A stretch of 64,000 bases of DNA from Paraburkholderia bannensis (GTDB lineage: Bacteria; Pseudomonadota; Gammaproteobacteria; Burkholderiales; Burkholderiaceae), in the NCBI RefSeq assembly GCF_014200455.1, contig NZ_JACHBW010000010.1:246471-310470 (forward strand), written 5' to 3'. Each line of letters opens with the position of its first letter. The stretch's first letter is position 1. The notes under the pieces are model-generated. The model did not search any database. It had not been told where the DNA came from and saw nothing but the letters and a program-made list of their open reading frames with translations. The position numbers were made by a program, and so were the translations under genes. Positions 8,565-17,752 of this stretch are shown piece by piece.

Positions 8565-9713
8565 ATGCGCATCTACGAGAAATACTTTGCGCGCCAGATC
8601 TACCTGACGTTCATCTTCATTCTGTTCGCCTTCTCCGGCCTGTTCTTCTTCTTCGACCTGATCAACGAGCTGAACTCGGTCGGCCACGGCAACTACAAGT
8701 TCACCTATGCGGTGCTGCGCGTGGCGCTGCAGGCGCCGTCGCGGCTCTATGAAATCATCCCGGTCGCGGCGCTGATCGCGGCGATCTACGTATTCGCGCA
8801 GATGGCCGCCAGCTCGGAATTCACGATCTTCCGCGTCTCGGGTCTGGCAACCGGCCAGGCGCTGCGCTCGCTGCTCAAGATCGGCATTCCGCTGGTGCTG
8901 CTCACCTATCTGATCGGCGAAGTGGTCGGTCCGTACACGGATCAGCTGTCGGAAAAGGTGCGTCTGGAAGCACTCGGTTCGGCGGTCTCGACCGACTTCA
9001 AGTCGGGTGTGTGGGTCAAGGACACGCTGACCAGGCGCGCCGATGGCGAGCAGGCCACGCGCTTCGTCAACGTCGGCCAGTTGTTGCCCGATGCGACCAT
9101 CACCAACGTGCGCATCTACGAATTCGATTCGCAGTTCCGCCTGTCGAACGTGCGTGTGGCGCAAAGCGGCAAGTACCAGCCGCCGGGCCACTGGCTGCTC
9201 AAGGACGTGACGGACACCGAACTGATCAGCGTGCCGCCGCCGCAGAATCAGCCGGGCGACGCGCTCGCGCCGATCTATCGCGCCACGCAGACGTCGACGC
9301 CTGAATACTCGCTGCGCTCGGAACTCACGCCGCAGATTCTGTCGGTGCTGCTGGTGTCGCCGGATCGCATGTCGATGTTCAATCTGTTCCGCTACATCCA
9401 GCACTTGACCGAGAACCACCAGGACACGCAGCGCTATGAAATCGCGCTGTGGCGCAAACTGCTCTACCCGTTCGCGGTGTTCGTGATGCTGGTGCTGTCG
9501 CTGCCGTTCGCGTATCTGCATACGCGCGCGGGCGTGGTGGGCGTGAAGGTGTTCGGCGGGATCATGCTGGGCATGAGCTTCCAGCTCGTCAACACGCTGT
9601 TCTCGCACATCGGCAATCTGAATACCTGGCCCGCGCCGCTCACGGCGGCGACTCCAGCGTTGATCTATCTGGCGCTTGGGTTGTTGGGCTTGAAGTGGGT
9701 GGATCGACACTGA
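8565..9713 (+). CDS. lptG: LPS export ABC transporter permease LptG
   Basis: 382 aa, the partner of LptF, with the same 3 TM + periplasmic jellyroll + 3 TM layout. The N-terminus MRIYEKYFARQIYLTFIFIL and the C-terminal FAYLHTRAGVVGVKVFGGI match LptG. The start ATG lies 3 bp after the lptF stop. The downstream cbiX-like start is 14 bp after its stop, so that gene may be on the same transcript. Confidence 0.96.
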   Translation: MRIYEKYFARQIYLTFIFILFAFSGLFFFFDLINELNSVGHGNYKFTYAVLRVALQAPSRLYEIIPVAALIAAIYVFAQMAASSEFTIFRVSGLATGQALRSLLKIGIPLVLLTYLIGEVVGPYTDQLSEKVRLEALGSAVSTDFKSGVWVKDTLTRRADGEQATRFVNVGQLLPDATITNVRIYEFDSQFRLSNVRVAQSGKYQPPGHWLLKDVTDTELISVPPPQNQPGDALAPIYRATQTSTPEYSLRSELTPQILSVLLVSPDRMSMFNLFRYIQHLTENHQDTQRYEIALWRKLLYPFAVFVMLVLSLPFAYLHTRAGVVGVKVFGGIMLGMSFQLVNTLFSHIGNLNTWPAPLTAATPALIYLALGLLGLKWVDRH

Positions 9714-9727
9714 CGGCGACGATAACG

Positions 9728-10117
9728 ATGACGACAGGCTCACACGGCATGATTCTCTTCGGCCACGGCGCGCGCGACGCGCGCTGGAAAGAGCCGTTCA
9801 CGCGTCTTGCGGGCAAGCTGGCCGCATCGCGCGCTTCGCAAGGCAACGTCGGTCCCGTCGATCTCGCGTTTCTCGAACTGATGACGCCCAGCCTGCCCGA
9901 AGCCGTCGCCGCGCAGCTCGCGCAGGGCGTCACGGCGATCACCGTGGTGCCGGTGTTCTTCGGTCAGGGCGGCCATATCCGCCGCGATCTGCCCGAACTG
10001 ATCGCGCAGTGCCAGGCGGAGCATCCGGACATCAAGATCGATTGCGCGACGGCCGTGGGCGAAGACGATGGCGTGCTCGACGCGATCGTGCAGTACTGCC
10101 TGACTCACGGCCAATAA
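9728..10117 (+). CDS. Small CbiX-type sirohydrochlorin chelatase
   Basis: 129 aa, a single-domain CbiX(S)-like protein that inserts cobalt or ferrous iron into sirohydrochlorin. The metal-binding His is in ILFGHGARDARW near the N-terminus, and VVPVFFGQGGHIRRDLP has the second conserved region. The start at 9728 (MTTGSHGMI) was chosen because it begins the domain just downstream of lptG; in-frame sequence further up overlaps lptG out of frame. It converges on cobA (uroporphyrinogen methyltransferase), which makes the substrate precursor, so iron insertion for the siroheme of CysI is a reasonable role (inference). Confidence 0.85.
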   Translation: MTTGSHGMILFGHGARDARWKEPFTRLAGKLAASRASQGNVGPVDLAFLELMTPSLPEAVAAQLAQGVTAITVVPVFFGQGGHIRRDLPELIAQCQAEHPDIKIDCATAVGEDDGVLDAIVQYCLTHGQ

Positions 10118-10150
10118 AGCACGCCCCCTGAAAGCACGCCTATAAACGCA

Positions 10151-10178
10151 AGAAGGGCCGCTTTTCAGCGGCCCTTCT
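10151..10178. terminator. Bidirectional terminator between cbiX-like and cobA
   Basis: AGAAGGGCCGC (10151-10161) pairs with GCGGCCCTTCT (10168-10178) around TTTTCA; TGCTTTCTT follows on the + strand. It lies between convergent stop codons. Confidence 0.85.
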
Positions 10179-10211
10179 GCTTTCTTATGGCGCAACCCCC
10201 GTCTTGATTCT

Positions 10212-10973
10212 TCAGGCGGCCAGCGCGTTGGCTCCGGCCTCGTCGGCATCGGCCTGCTGCCGTGCCCGCTCGGCGAATGCTTCGCCGATCATCAGCAGGC
10301 TCGGCTGCGCCGCATCGAGCCAGTCCTGCGCCTCGCCCGCCGCCAGCCGCGCCAGCGTGAGCGTGAGCATGCGCTCGCGCGGCGTGCTGCACGCTTCGAC
10401 GATTGCCACGGGCGTGGAGCCCGGACGGCCCGCATCGATCAACTGCTGCGCGATATCGGGCGCACTGTCGCGGCCCATGTAGAACACCAGCGAATCGGCG
10501 TTCACGTGCTCGCGGATCTCGTCGCTGCCCGCCGCGCGCGAATAGGTGGCCAGCGCCACGCTGCGCGACACGCCACGCAGCGTCAACGAGCGTTGCAGCG
10601 TCGCCGCACTGGCGAGCGCCGCCGTAATGCCCGGCACGACTTCGAACTCGATGCCCGCGGCTTCGAGCGCGCGCATCTCTTCATCCGCGCGACCGAACAG
10701 CATCGGATCGCCGCCCTTCAGACGCACGACGATATCGTGCTCGCGCGCCGCATCCACCAGTTGCTTGTTGATGAACTGCTGCGCCGTCGAGCGCTGGCCG
10801 CAACGCTTGCCGACCGCGATGAACTTCGCGCTCTGCGGCGCATAGTCGAGCATCGCCGGTTCGACCAGCGCGTCGTGCAGCACGACCTGCGCCTGGCCAA
10901 GCAGGCGCGCGCCGCGTACGGTGATGAGATCCGCGGCGCCCGGTCCGGCGCCGATCAGATAGACCTTACCCAT
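10212..10973 (-). CDS. cobA: Uroporphyrinogen-III C-methyltransferase
   Basis: 253 aa. Uses two S-adenosylmethionines to convert uroporphyrinogen III to precorrin-2, the branch-point to siroheme (and cobalamin). Motifs: GAGPGAADLITVRG (SAM-binding loop) at the N-terminus, VRLKGGDPMLFGR and VVPGITA. It is a stand-alone SUMT without the CysG dehydrogenase/chelatase domain. As the last gene of the cys block it supplies siroheme for CysI. Confidence 0.95.
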   Translation of the reverse strand: MGKVYLIGAGPGAADLITVRGARLLGQAQVVLHDALVEPAMLDYAPQSAKFIAVGKRCGQRSTAQQFINKQLVDAAREHDIVVRLKGGDPMLFGRADEEMRALEAAGIEFEVVPGITAALASAATLQRSLTLRGVSRSVALATYSRAAGSDEIREHVNADSLVFYMGRDSAPDIAQQLIDAGRPGSTPVAIVEACSTPRERMLTLTLARLAAGEAQDWLDAAQPSLLMIGEAFAERARQQADADEAGANALAA

Positions 10974-11022
10974 GTTTCAGAACCCTGTATCGACCGGAGC
11001 GAGCACGTGCGCTTGAAGCGGC

Positions 11023-12339
11023 TTAAGCCGTCAGCGCGCGGATCATGCCCGCAGCCACCGTGTGATGCGTCGCCTCGTCGATGAGCACGAACGCGCCGGT
11101 GCCGGGATGCACATCATACAGGTCCGCGACCACCGGCTTTTGCAGCGTCAGCGAAACGCGGCCGATGTCGTTCATGGCGAGGTCCTGGCGGTCCACGGCG
11201 TGCGACAGCGTATGCACGTCGAGCACTTCCTTGATCGCGCCGATCTTCGCGAACACCGTGCTGGTGGTCTGCTTGAGCAGGTACTTGCGCTGCGGCGAGA
11301 GCGGCTCCTCGTCGAACCAGCAGAGGTCCGCTTCGAGCTTCTTCGCCGGTTGCGTCGCATCGCTGGCCGGCACGAAGGTATCGCCGCGCGACACGTCCAC
11401 ATCCTCCGACAGGCGAATCGTCACGGTCTGGCCCGCGAAGGCGCGATCGACCTGCGCCGTGCCGCCCGGCACCGGCGCGATGATTTCCGCAACGGTTGCC
11501 GAGCGACCGGCCGGCAGCACCGTGATGGCGTCGCCGAGCTTCACTTCGCCCGCTTCCACACGGCCCATGTAGCCGCGGAAGTCGTCGGCGCTCGAACCGT
11601 CCTGGCGCGCCACCCACTGCACCGGGAAGCGCAGCGCGTCGCCCGTTGCCTGCGCGACCGGCAGTTGTTCCAGCACGTCGAGCAGCGGCTGGCCCGCATA
11701 CCACGGCATGCGTTCGCTCAGGCCGACGATGTTGTCGCCCTTGAGCGCCGACACCGGCACGAAGCGCACGTTCTCCAGACCCAGTTGACGCGCGAGTTCG
11801 ACATACGCTTCGCGGATCAGGTTGAAGGTGGCTTCGCTGTAATCGACCAGATCCATCTTGTTGATGGCGACGATCACGTGCTGCAGGCCGAGCAGCTTGA
11901 CGATGGCGCTGTGGCGCTTGGTTTGCGGCAGCAACTGCGTGACGCCGTTTTCGACCGTCACGCGCGTGGGGTCGATCAGGATGATCGCGGCGTGCGCAGT
12001 GGACGCGCCCGTCACCATGTTGCGCGTGTACTGCTCGTGGCCCGGGGTATCGGCGATGATGAATTTGCGCTTGGCCGTGGCGAAGTAGCGGTACGCCACG
12101 TCGATCGTGATGCCCTGCTCGCGCTCGGCTTCGAGGCCGTCCGTGAGCAGCGAGAGATCGATTTCGTCGCCCACGGTGCGCTTGTTCTTCGCACGCGAAA
12201 GCGCCGAGAGTTGATCCGAGAGAACGGCCTTGCTGTCGTACAGCAGGCGGCCGATCAGCGTGCTCTTGCCGTCGTCCACACTGCCCGCCGTGATGAAGCG
12301 CAGCACGCCGAGGTCTTCAGGTTGATGCGTCGTAACCAT
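11023..12339 (-). CDS. cysN: Sulfate adenylyltransferase subunit 1 (GTPase)
   Basis: 438 aa. The regulatory GTPase of ATP sulfurylase; GTP hydrolysis drives formation of adenylyl sulfate (APS) by CysD. EF-Tu-like G motifs are visible: GSVDDGKST (P-loop), DTPGHEQYTRNM and NKMD. There is no fused C-terminal APS kinase (CysC) domain, which fits direct reduction of APS here. It lies 25 bp downstream of cysD on the same strand. Confidence 0.96.
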   Translation of the reverse strand: MVTTHQPEDLGVLRFITAGSVDDGKSTLIGRLLYDSKAVLSDQLSALSRAKNKRTVGDEIDLSLLTDGLEAEREQGITIDVAYRYFATAKRKFIIADTPGHEQYTRNMVTGASTAHAAIILIDPTRVTVENGVTQLLPQTKRHSAIVKLLGLQHVIVAINKMDLVDYSEATFNLIREAYVELARQLGLENVRFVPVSALKGDNIVGLSERMPWYAGQPLLDVLEQLPVAQATGDALRFPVQWVARQDGSSADDFRGYMGRVEAGEVKLGDAITVLPAGRSATVAEIIAPVPGGTAQVDRAFAGQTVTIRLSEDVDVSRGDTFVPASDATQPAKKLEADLCWFDEEPLSPQRKYLLKQTTSTVFAKIGAIKEVLDVHTLSHAVDRQDLAMNDIGRVSLTLQKPVVADLYDVHPGTGAFVLIDEATHHTVAAGMIRALTA

Positions 12340-12364
12340 GTCTAATCTTTCCTCTGCGTGCTCT

Positions 12365-13327
12365 TTAGAAATAACCTTGCTTCTTGCGCTGTTCCATCGC
12401 GGCTTCCGACGCCTGGTCGTCCATGCGCGTGGCGCCGCGTTCCGTGATTTCGGTCACGGCCGTTTCAGCGATGATCTTCTCGATGTTGTCGGCATCGCTC
12501 GCCACCGGGCAGGTGCAGCTGATGTCGCCAACGGTGCGGAAACGCACCTGCGCCATTTCGCTGACTTCGCCTTCCTTCATCGGCGTGAGCGGCGTGACCG
12601 GCACGAGCAGGCCGTTGCGGCGCACGATCTCGCGCTGGTGCGCGTAGTAGATCGACGGCAGTTCGAGCTTTTCTCGCTCGATGTACTGCCACACATCCAG
12701 TTCGGTCCAGTTCGAGATCGGGAACACGCGCAGGTGTTCGCCGTTGTGCAGACGCGCGTTGTACAGGCTCCAGAGTTCCGGGCGCTGCGCCTTCGGGTCC
12801 CACTGGCCGAATTCGTCGCGGAACGAGAAGATGCGCTCTTTCGCACGCGCCTTTTCTTCGTCGCGGCGCGCACCGCCGATCATCGCGGTGTAGCCGTATT
12901 GCTCGATGGTTTCAAGCAGGGTGACCGCTTGCGCAGCGTTACGCGAATCGGTTTCGCGGCGCAGACGCACCGTGCCCTTCTTGATCGAATCTTCGACATG
13001 ACCGACCACGAGTTCCGCGCCAATTTCGGCGGCACGGCGATCGCGGAAGTCGATCACTTCCTCGTAGTTGTGGCCCGTGTCGATGTGCACCAGCGGGAAC
13101 GGCAGCGAAGTCTTGCGGTTCGCGCCCAGACCAAACGCCTTCAGCGCGAGTGCGAGCACGACCACCGAATCCTTGCCGCCCGAGAACAGCAGCGCGGGCT
13201 TGCTGCACTCGGCAACCAGTTCGCGCAGGATGTGGATCGACTCGGCTTCGAGCCAGTCGAGATGGTCCATGCGATTCGCCGTGACCTGAAGCGGCGCGTT
13301 CACTGCGGAGTCGAGCGTCGTGCTCAT
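12365..13327 (-). CDS. cysD: Sulfate adenylyltransferase subunit 2
   Basis: 320 aa. The catalytic subunit of ATP sulfurylase (ATP + sulfate to APS). The PP-loop ATP-pyrophosphatase motif is ALLFSGGKDSVV near residue 50. The substrate-contact regions IGGARRDEEKARAKER and the C-terminal GQWDPKAQRPELW are typical. About 120 bp separate it from cysH upstream. Confidence 0.96.
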   Translation of the reverse strand: MSTTLDSAVNAPLQVTANRMDHLDWLEAESIHILRELVAECSKPALLFSGGKDSVVVLALALKAFGLGANRKTSLPFPLVHIDTGHNYEEVIDFRDRRAAEIGAELVVGHVEDSIKKGTVRLRRETDSRNAAQAVTLLETIEQYGYTAMIGGARRDEEKARAKERIFSFRDEFGQWDPKAQRPELWSLYNARLHNGEHLRVFPISNWTELDVWQYIEREKLELPSIYYAHQREIVRRNGLLVPVTPLTPMKEGEVSEMAQVRFRTVGDISCTCPVASDADNIEKIIAETAVTEITERGATRMDDQASEAAMEQRKKQGYF

Positions 13328-13449
13328 GTTCGGAATCCTTCGTCTGATCGCGCCCGTTCCGGAGATTCGGAAAAATCAGGGCGCGTTACTCTGTATTCGA
13401 CTTCGCTACCGTTCGCTGTAACGCTGAAAGCGGCGCGAAAACTTCAATC

Positions 13450-14241
13450 TTAGCTTGCGTGGCCGATTGGGGAAACCAGCGGCGATGCCTCGCCGGAAGC
13501 CTCCACCACCGGAATCGCCGACACCGAGGTGATGTGCAGTCCGCATTCCTTCGTATCGCGCGATTCCCACCACCAGCGGCCCGCGCGGCTGTCTTCGCCG
13601 GGACGGATCGCACGCGTGCAGGGCTCGCAGCCGATGCTCGGATAGCCGCGCGCATGCAGCGGGTTCACGGGCACTTCGAAGGCGCGCAGGTAGTCCCACA
13701 CATCGGCTTCGGTCCAGTCCGCGAGCGGATTGAACTTGTCGATGTTGCGGGCTTCATCGCGTTCTTCCTCGTGCAGCTCAGCGCGCGTGACCGACTGCTC
13801 GCGGCGCTGGCCCGTCACCCATGCCGACACGCCCGAGAGCGCACGGTTGAGCGGCTCGACCTTGCGGATCTCGCAGCAGCGCTTGCGCAGATCGACGCTT
13901 TCGTAGAAAGCGTTCAAGCCGTGCTGCGTGACGTATTCGTCGATTGCGTCCTGCTGCGGATGGAACTGCTCGATCTCGTAGCCGTAGCGCTCGCGCACCG
14001 TATCGATCATGCCGAGGGTTTCCGCATGCAGGCGGCCCGTATTCAGCGAGAAGATGCCGATGTTCACGCCGCGCGACAGGATCGCGTGGGTGAGCAACAT
14101 GTCTTCGGCGGCGAGGCTGCTGGCTAGCTTCACCTTGGCGTGACGTGCGGCGATCGAATCGAGCAGCGCATCGAGGCGCCCGATCTTCGCCTGCAAGTCA
14201 GCCGTGACTTCGCTGGCTGGCGTGGAAGAAGCGGTGCTCAT
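13450..14241 (-). CDS. cysH: [4Fe-4S] adenylyl-sulfate (APS) reductase
   Basis: 263 aa. Thioredoxin-dependent assimilatory reductase giving sulfite. Besides the PP-loop-derived SSLAAEDMLL and the catalytic KECGLH tail (Cys233), it has the paired cysteines RCCEIRKVEP (Cys122/123) and GCEPCTR (Cys205/208). These ligate a [4Fe-4S] cluster and mark the APS-specific branch rather than the cluster-free PAPS reductase of E. coli. Consistent with this, no cysC kinase is seen. It overlaps the DUF934 gene by 4 bp, implying translational coupling. Confidence 0.94.
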   Translation of the reverse strand: MSTASSTPASEVTADLQAKIGRLDALLDSIAARHAKVKLASSLAAEDMLLTHAILSRGVNIGIFSLNTGRLHAETLGMIDTVRERYGYEIEQFHPQQDAIDEYVTQHGLNAFYESVDLRKRCCEIRKVEPLNRALSGVSAWVTGQRREQSVTRAELHEEERDEARNIDKFNPLADWTEADVWDYLRAFEVPVNPLHARGYPSIGCEPCTRAIRPGEDSRAGRWWWESRDTKECGLHITSVSAIPVVEASGEASPLVSPIGHAS

Positions 14242-14774
14242 GCGGCGGCGCCCGCTTGTGCCAGACGGCGACGGAACAGCGGCGACGGCTCGTCGAACGC
14301 GCCCTGGTATTGCACCGTGAATTCGGTGAACGCCTTGAGTGCGTCGTTGATGTCCTTGTCGGCGCGCAGTGCGTAGGCGTTGAAGCCGCAGCGCTCGTAG
14401 AAGCGCAGTTGATCGCGCAGCACGTCGCCGATCGCGCGGATTTCGCCCTTGTAGCCATAACGCTCGCGCAAGAGGCGCGCGATCGAATAGCCGCGGCCAT
14501 CGCGGAACACCGGGAAGTCGATCGCGATCAGCGCGACCTTGTCGAAATCGGCGACCACGTCAGCCGGTTCGCTGTCCGGCGCAAGCCAAACGCCGAGATC
14601 GTCCTTGCCGCGCGCGGCCAGCGCTTCGCGGTTGGCCTGCCAGTACGCGAACGGAACCAGCAGCTTGCCCGCGGGCAGCGCGCCCACGTCGGGCAGCGCG
14701 CCGTCTTCGGCTGCACGCACGACCTGCCAGTTGTCTTCAACGATCTCGCGGTTCCTGATGATCAATGTTGTCAT
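14238..14774 (-). CDS. DUF934 protein of the sulfite-reductase operon
   Basis: 178 aa, DUF934 family. It is nearly always encoded between cysI and cysH in beta- and alpha-proteobacteria and is often labelled an oxidoreductase, but its biochemical role is unproven; donating electrons to, or assembling, CysI is a guess from context. The family's GVWLAPDSEPADVV and FPVFRDGRGYSIARLLRERYG blocks are present. Coupled to cysH by a 4-bp overlap. Confidence 0.88.
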   Translation of the reverse strand: MTTLIIRNREIVEDNWQVVRAAEDGALPDVGALPAGKLLVPFAYWQANREALAARGKDDLGVWLAPDSEPADVVADFDKVALIAIDFPVFRDGRGYSIARLLRERYGYKGEIRAIGDVLRDQLRFYERCGFNAYALRADKDINDALKAFTEFTVQYQGAFDEPSPLFRRRLAQAGAAA

Positions 14775-14799
14775 GCTTTTAACTCTCGTTTCTCGTTGA

Positions 14800-16479
14800 T
14801 CAGGCGTGGGCCGGCTGGCGCGAGGCGTACACGCGCTCCTTGAACGGGGCCATGCCGATGCGGTCGTACGTGTCGATGAAACGCTCGCCGTCGATGCGGT
14901 TTTCGACGAACGTGTCGATCACCTTGGACACCACGTCGGGCATTTCTTCCGCCGAGAACGACGGGCCGATCACGCGGCCAAGGCGTGCGCCGTTGGCGCC
15001 GTTGCCCTGCTCGCCGCCGAGCGACACCTGATACCACTCCGAGCCGTCCTTATCCACACCCAGCACGCCGATGTTGCCGACGTGGTGGTGACCGCACGAG
15101 TTCATGCAGCCCGAGATGTTGAACGACAGGTCGCCCAGGTCGTAGACGAAATCGAGGTTGTCGAAGCGCTCCTGGATCGCCAGCGCGATGGGGATCGACT
15201 TCGCATTTGCAAGCGAGCAGAAGTCGCCGCCCGGGCAGGCGATGATGTCGGTCAGCAGGCCGATATTGGCGGTCGCGAAACCTTGCTCTTTGGCCTTTTC
15301 CCACAGCGCGAACAGGTCGCGCTTCTTCACGTCGGCGAGAATCAGGTTCTGCTCGTGCGAGACGCGGATCTGGCCGAACGAGTATTCGTCGGCCCAGTCG
15401 GCCACCGCTTCCATCTGCTTGTCGGTGGCGTCGCCCGGCGCGATGTTGCGCGGCTTGAGCGAGATCGTCACCGATGCATAACCCGGCACGCGATGCGGAC
15501 GCGTATTGCGCTCGACCCAGCGCGCGAACGCGCGGTTTTCGAGCAGATGCGTTTCATACGAGGCGTCGGTATCGGCAAGCTTTTCGTAGGCCGGCGGCGC
15601 GAAGTATTGCGAGACGCGATCGACTTCGGCCTGCGTGAGCGTCGAAGGGCCGTCCTTGATGTGCTGCCACTCTTCTTCCACTTGCTGCGCGAACTTCTCG
15701 GGCGAGAGCGCCTTCACGAGAATCTTGATACGCGCCTTGTAGAGGTTGTCGCGGCGGCCGTAGCGGTTGTACACGCGCAGCACGGCTTCGCAGTAGGTCA
15801 GCAGATGCTGCCACGGCAGATTGCGCTTGATGATCGCGCCGATGATCGGCGTACGGCCCAGACCGCCGCCCGCCAGAATGTTGGCGACGATTTCGCCCTG
15901 CTCGTTGCGCTCCAGGTACACGCCCAGATCGTGAATCTGCACCGCCGCGCGGTCTTGCTTCGACCCGGACACGGCGATCTTGAACTTGCGCGGCAGCCAC
16001 GCGAATTCGGGGTGGAACGTCGACCACTGACGCATGATCTCGGCCCACGGGCGCGGATCGACGACTTCGTCTGGCGTCACGCCCGCGAACTGGTCGGCGG
16101 TGATGTTGCGGATACAGTTGCCCGAGGTCTGGATGCCGTGCATCTGGACCGAAGCGAGCTTGGCGAGGATTTCGGGCGTTTCTTCGAGCTTGATCCAGTT
16201 GTACTGGATGTTCGAGCGCGTCGAGAAGTGGCCGTATTCGCGGTCGTGCTCGCGCGCGATCTGGCCGAGCATGCGCAACTGGTCGCTACGCAAATTGCCG
16301 TACGGAATCGCCACGCGAAGCATGTAGGCGTGGCGCTGGTAGTACAGGCCGTTCTGCAGACGCAACGGGCGGAATTCTTCTTCGCTCAATTCGCCCGACA
16401 GGCGGCGGCGAACCTGGTCGCTGTATTGCGCGACGCGCTCGTCGACGATGGTCTGGTCGTACTGATCGTATTGGTACAT
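14800..16479 (-). CDS. cysI: Nitrite/sulfite reductase hemoprotein
   Basis: 559 aa. Siroheme/[4Fe-4S] enzyme reducing sulfite to sulfide by six electrons. The two cluster cysteine pairs are in CPGGDFCSLANAKS and SGCMNSCGHHHVGN; the duplicated ferrite-like nitrite/sulfite reductase domains are complete. The start is set at the ATG at 16479 (MYQYDQYDQTIVDER), matching relatives; a TTG at 16503 would add eight residues without a clear ribosome site. First gene of the leftward cys block (cysI-DUF934-cysH-cysD-cysN-cobA), divergent from the LysR regulator. Confidence 0.95.
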   Translation of the reverse strand: MYQYDQYDQTIVDERVAQYSDQVRRRLSGELSEEEFRPLRLQNGLYYQRHAYMLRVAIPYGNLRSDQLRMLGQIAREHDREYGHFSTRSNIQYNWIKLEETPEILAKLASVQMHGIQTSGNCIRNITADQFAGVTPDEVVDPRPWAEIMRQWSTFHPEFAWLPRKFKIAVSGSKQDRAAVQIHDLGVYLERNEQGEIVANILAGGGLGRTPIIGAIIKRNLPWQHLLTYCEAVLRVYNRYGRRDNLYKARIKILVKALSPEKFAQQVEEEWQHIKDGPSTLTQAEVDRVSQYFAPPAYEKLADTDASYETHLLENRAFARWVERNTRPHRVPGYASVTISLKPRNIAPGDATDKQMEAVADWADEYSFGQIRVSHEQNLILADVKKRDLFALWEKAKEQGFATANIGLLTDIIACPGGDFCSLANAKSIPIALAIQERFDNLDFVYDLGDLSFNISGCMNSCGHHHVGNIGVLGVDKDGSEWYQVSLGGEQGNGANGARLGRVIGPSFSAEEMPDVVSKVIDTFVENRIDGERFIDTYDRIGMAPFKERVYASRQPAHA

Positions 16480-16703
16480 TCGGGGACCCCAGGGTTGTAT
16501 CAATCGCGGCGTTCCGGTTACGCCGCGTTCTCCGACTTCGACTTCGCTATTTCTGTTCCAGCCTGGCCGGCGCCTTCAAGTCGCCGGTCATTTGCTAATG
16601 ACCAAAACAGATATCCATATTGGAAAAGTTGGGGAAATGGTAATAAACTCGCCTTATATTTCAAACGATCTAAAAATCAGGTTGATATGCCAAGGGGTTA
16701 TAT
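16480..16703. promoter_or_regulatory. Divergent cysI / cysB-like control region
   Basis: 224 bp between divergent starts, clearly more AT-rich than its surroundings from 16,600 to 16,700. CysB-type LysR regulators bind such long AT-rich regions, so it probably carries the sulfur-limitation-responsive promoter for cysI and autoregulation of the regulator. No unambiguous operator could be picked by eye. Confidence 0.5.
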
Positions 16704-17645
16704 ATGAACCTCCACCAGTTCCGCTTCGTCCGCGAGGCCGTACGACAGAATTTCAACCTCACGGAAGCGGCCAAGGCACTGTATACAAGCCAGCCGGGCG
16801 TCTCGAAGGCCATCATCGAGCTCGAGGACGAATTAGGGGTCGAAATCTTCACCCGCCATGGCAAGCGCGTGCGCTCGCTCACGGAACCGGGCCGGATCAT
16901 TCTGGCGTCGGTCGAGCGCATCCTTCAGGAAGTGGAGAGCCTCAAGCGCGTCGGCAAGGACTACGCGGCGCAGGACCAGGGCAACCTGGTGATCGCCGCC
17001 ACGCATACGCAGGCGCGCTACTCCCTGCCCGCGGCCATCGCCGAGTTCAAGCGGCGCTTTCCGAAGGTGCATCTGTCGATCCTGCAAGGCAGCCCCACCC
17101 AGGTGGCCGAGATGGTGCTGCACGACCAGGCCGATCTGGCGATCGCCACCGAAGCCATCTCCAACTACAAGGAGCTGGTTTCGCTGCCCTGCTTCACCTG
17201 GCACCACGTGGCCGTGATGCTGCCCGATCATCCGCTGCTGGAGCGCAAGCCGCTCTCGCTCGACGATCTGGCCCAATATCCGCTGATCACCTACGACAAC
17301 GCCTTTGCGGGCCGCACCAAGATCAACGAGGCGTTTCGCCTGCGCGGGCTGCAACCGGACATCGTGCTCGAAGCCATCGACGCGGATGTCATCAAGACCT
17401 ACGTGGAGCTGGGGCTGGGCGTGGGGATCATGGCCGATATCGCCTTCAACGCCGAGCGCGACCGCCATCTGCGCGCGGTGCCCGTCGGCCACCTGTTCGG
17501 CAGCAACGTGACGCGCGTGGCGCTCAAGCAAGGCGCGTATCTGCGCAGTTATGTATACACGCTGGTCGAACTGCTCTCGCCGAGCCTGAACCGCAAGCTG
17601 ATCGAACAGGCGCTCAAGGGCGAACACGAGACTTACGAACTGTAA
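16704..17645 (+). CDS. CysB-type LysR transcriptional regulator
   Basis: 313 aa. N-terminal winged HTH (about 1-60: MNLHQFRFVREAVRQNFNLTEAAKALYTSQPGVSKAI), then a linker helix and a LysR substrate-binding domain (about 93-300). The HTH begins with the CysB/Cbl-specific NLHQFRFVREA rather than the generic LysR pattern. In this family O-acetylserine or N-acetylserine activates, and sulfate or thiosulfate reverses, transcription of cys genes. Its position divergent from cysI supports control of the cys block. Whether it is the CysB or the Cbl paralogue cannot be decided here. Confidence 0.93.
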   Translation: MNLHQFRFVREAVRQNFNLTEAAKALYTSQPGVSKAIIELEDELGVEIFTRHGKRVRSLTEPGRIILASVERILQEVESLKRVGKDYAAQDQGNLVIAATHTQARYSLPAAIAEFKRRFPKVHLSILQGSPTQVAEMVLHDQADLAIATEAISNYKELVSLPCFTWHHVAVMLPDHPLLERKPLSLDDLAQYPLITYDNAFAGRTKINEAFRLRGLQPDIVLEAIDADVIKTYVELGLGVGIMADIAFNAERDRHLRAVPVGHLFGSNVTRVALKQGAYLRSYVYTLVELLSPSLNRKLIEQALKGEHETYEL

Positions 17646-17752
17646 AGACGCGGCGGCCGCGCCGCCATGGCTAGCCGCCAATCGCTCCTGGTTGCATCGC
17701 ACCGCCAGATAACAAAACGCTTCCCGCTTTTTTCCTGCCTGGAGACCGTCGC

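Noticed and set aside
16480..16503. TTG start extending cysI by eight residues
   Set aside because: The ATG at 16479 begins the conserved MYQYDQYDQ N-terminus and is the normal family start.
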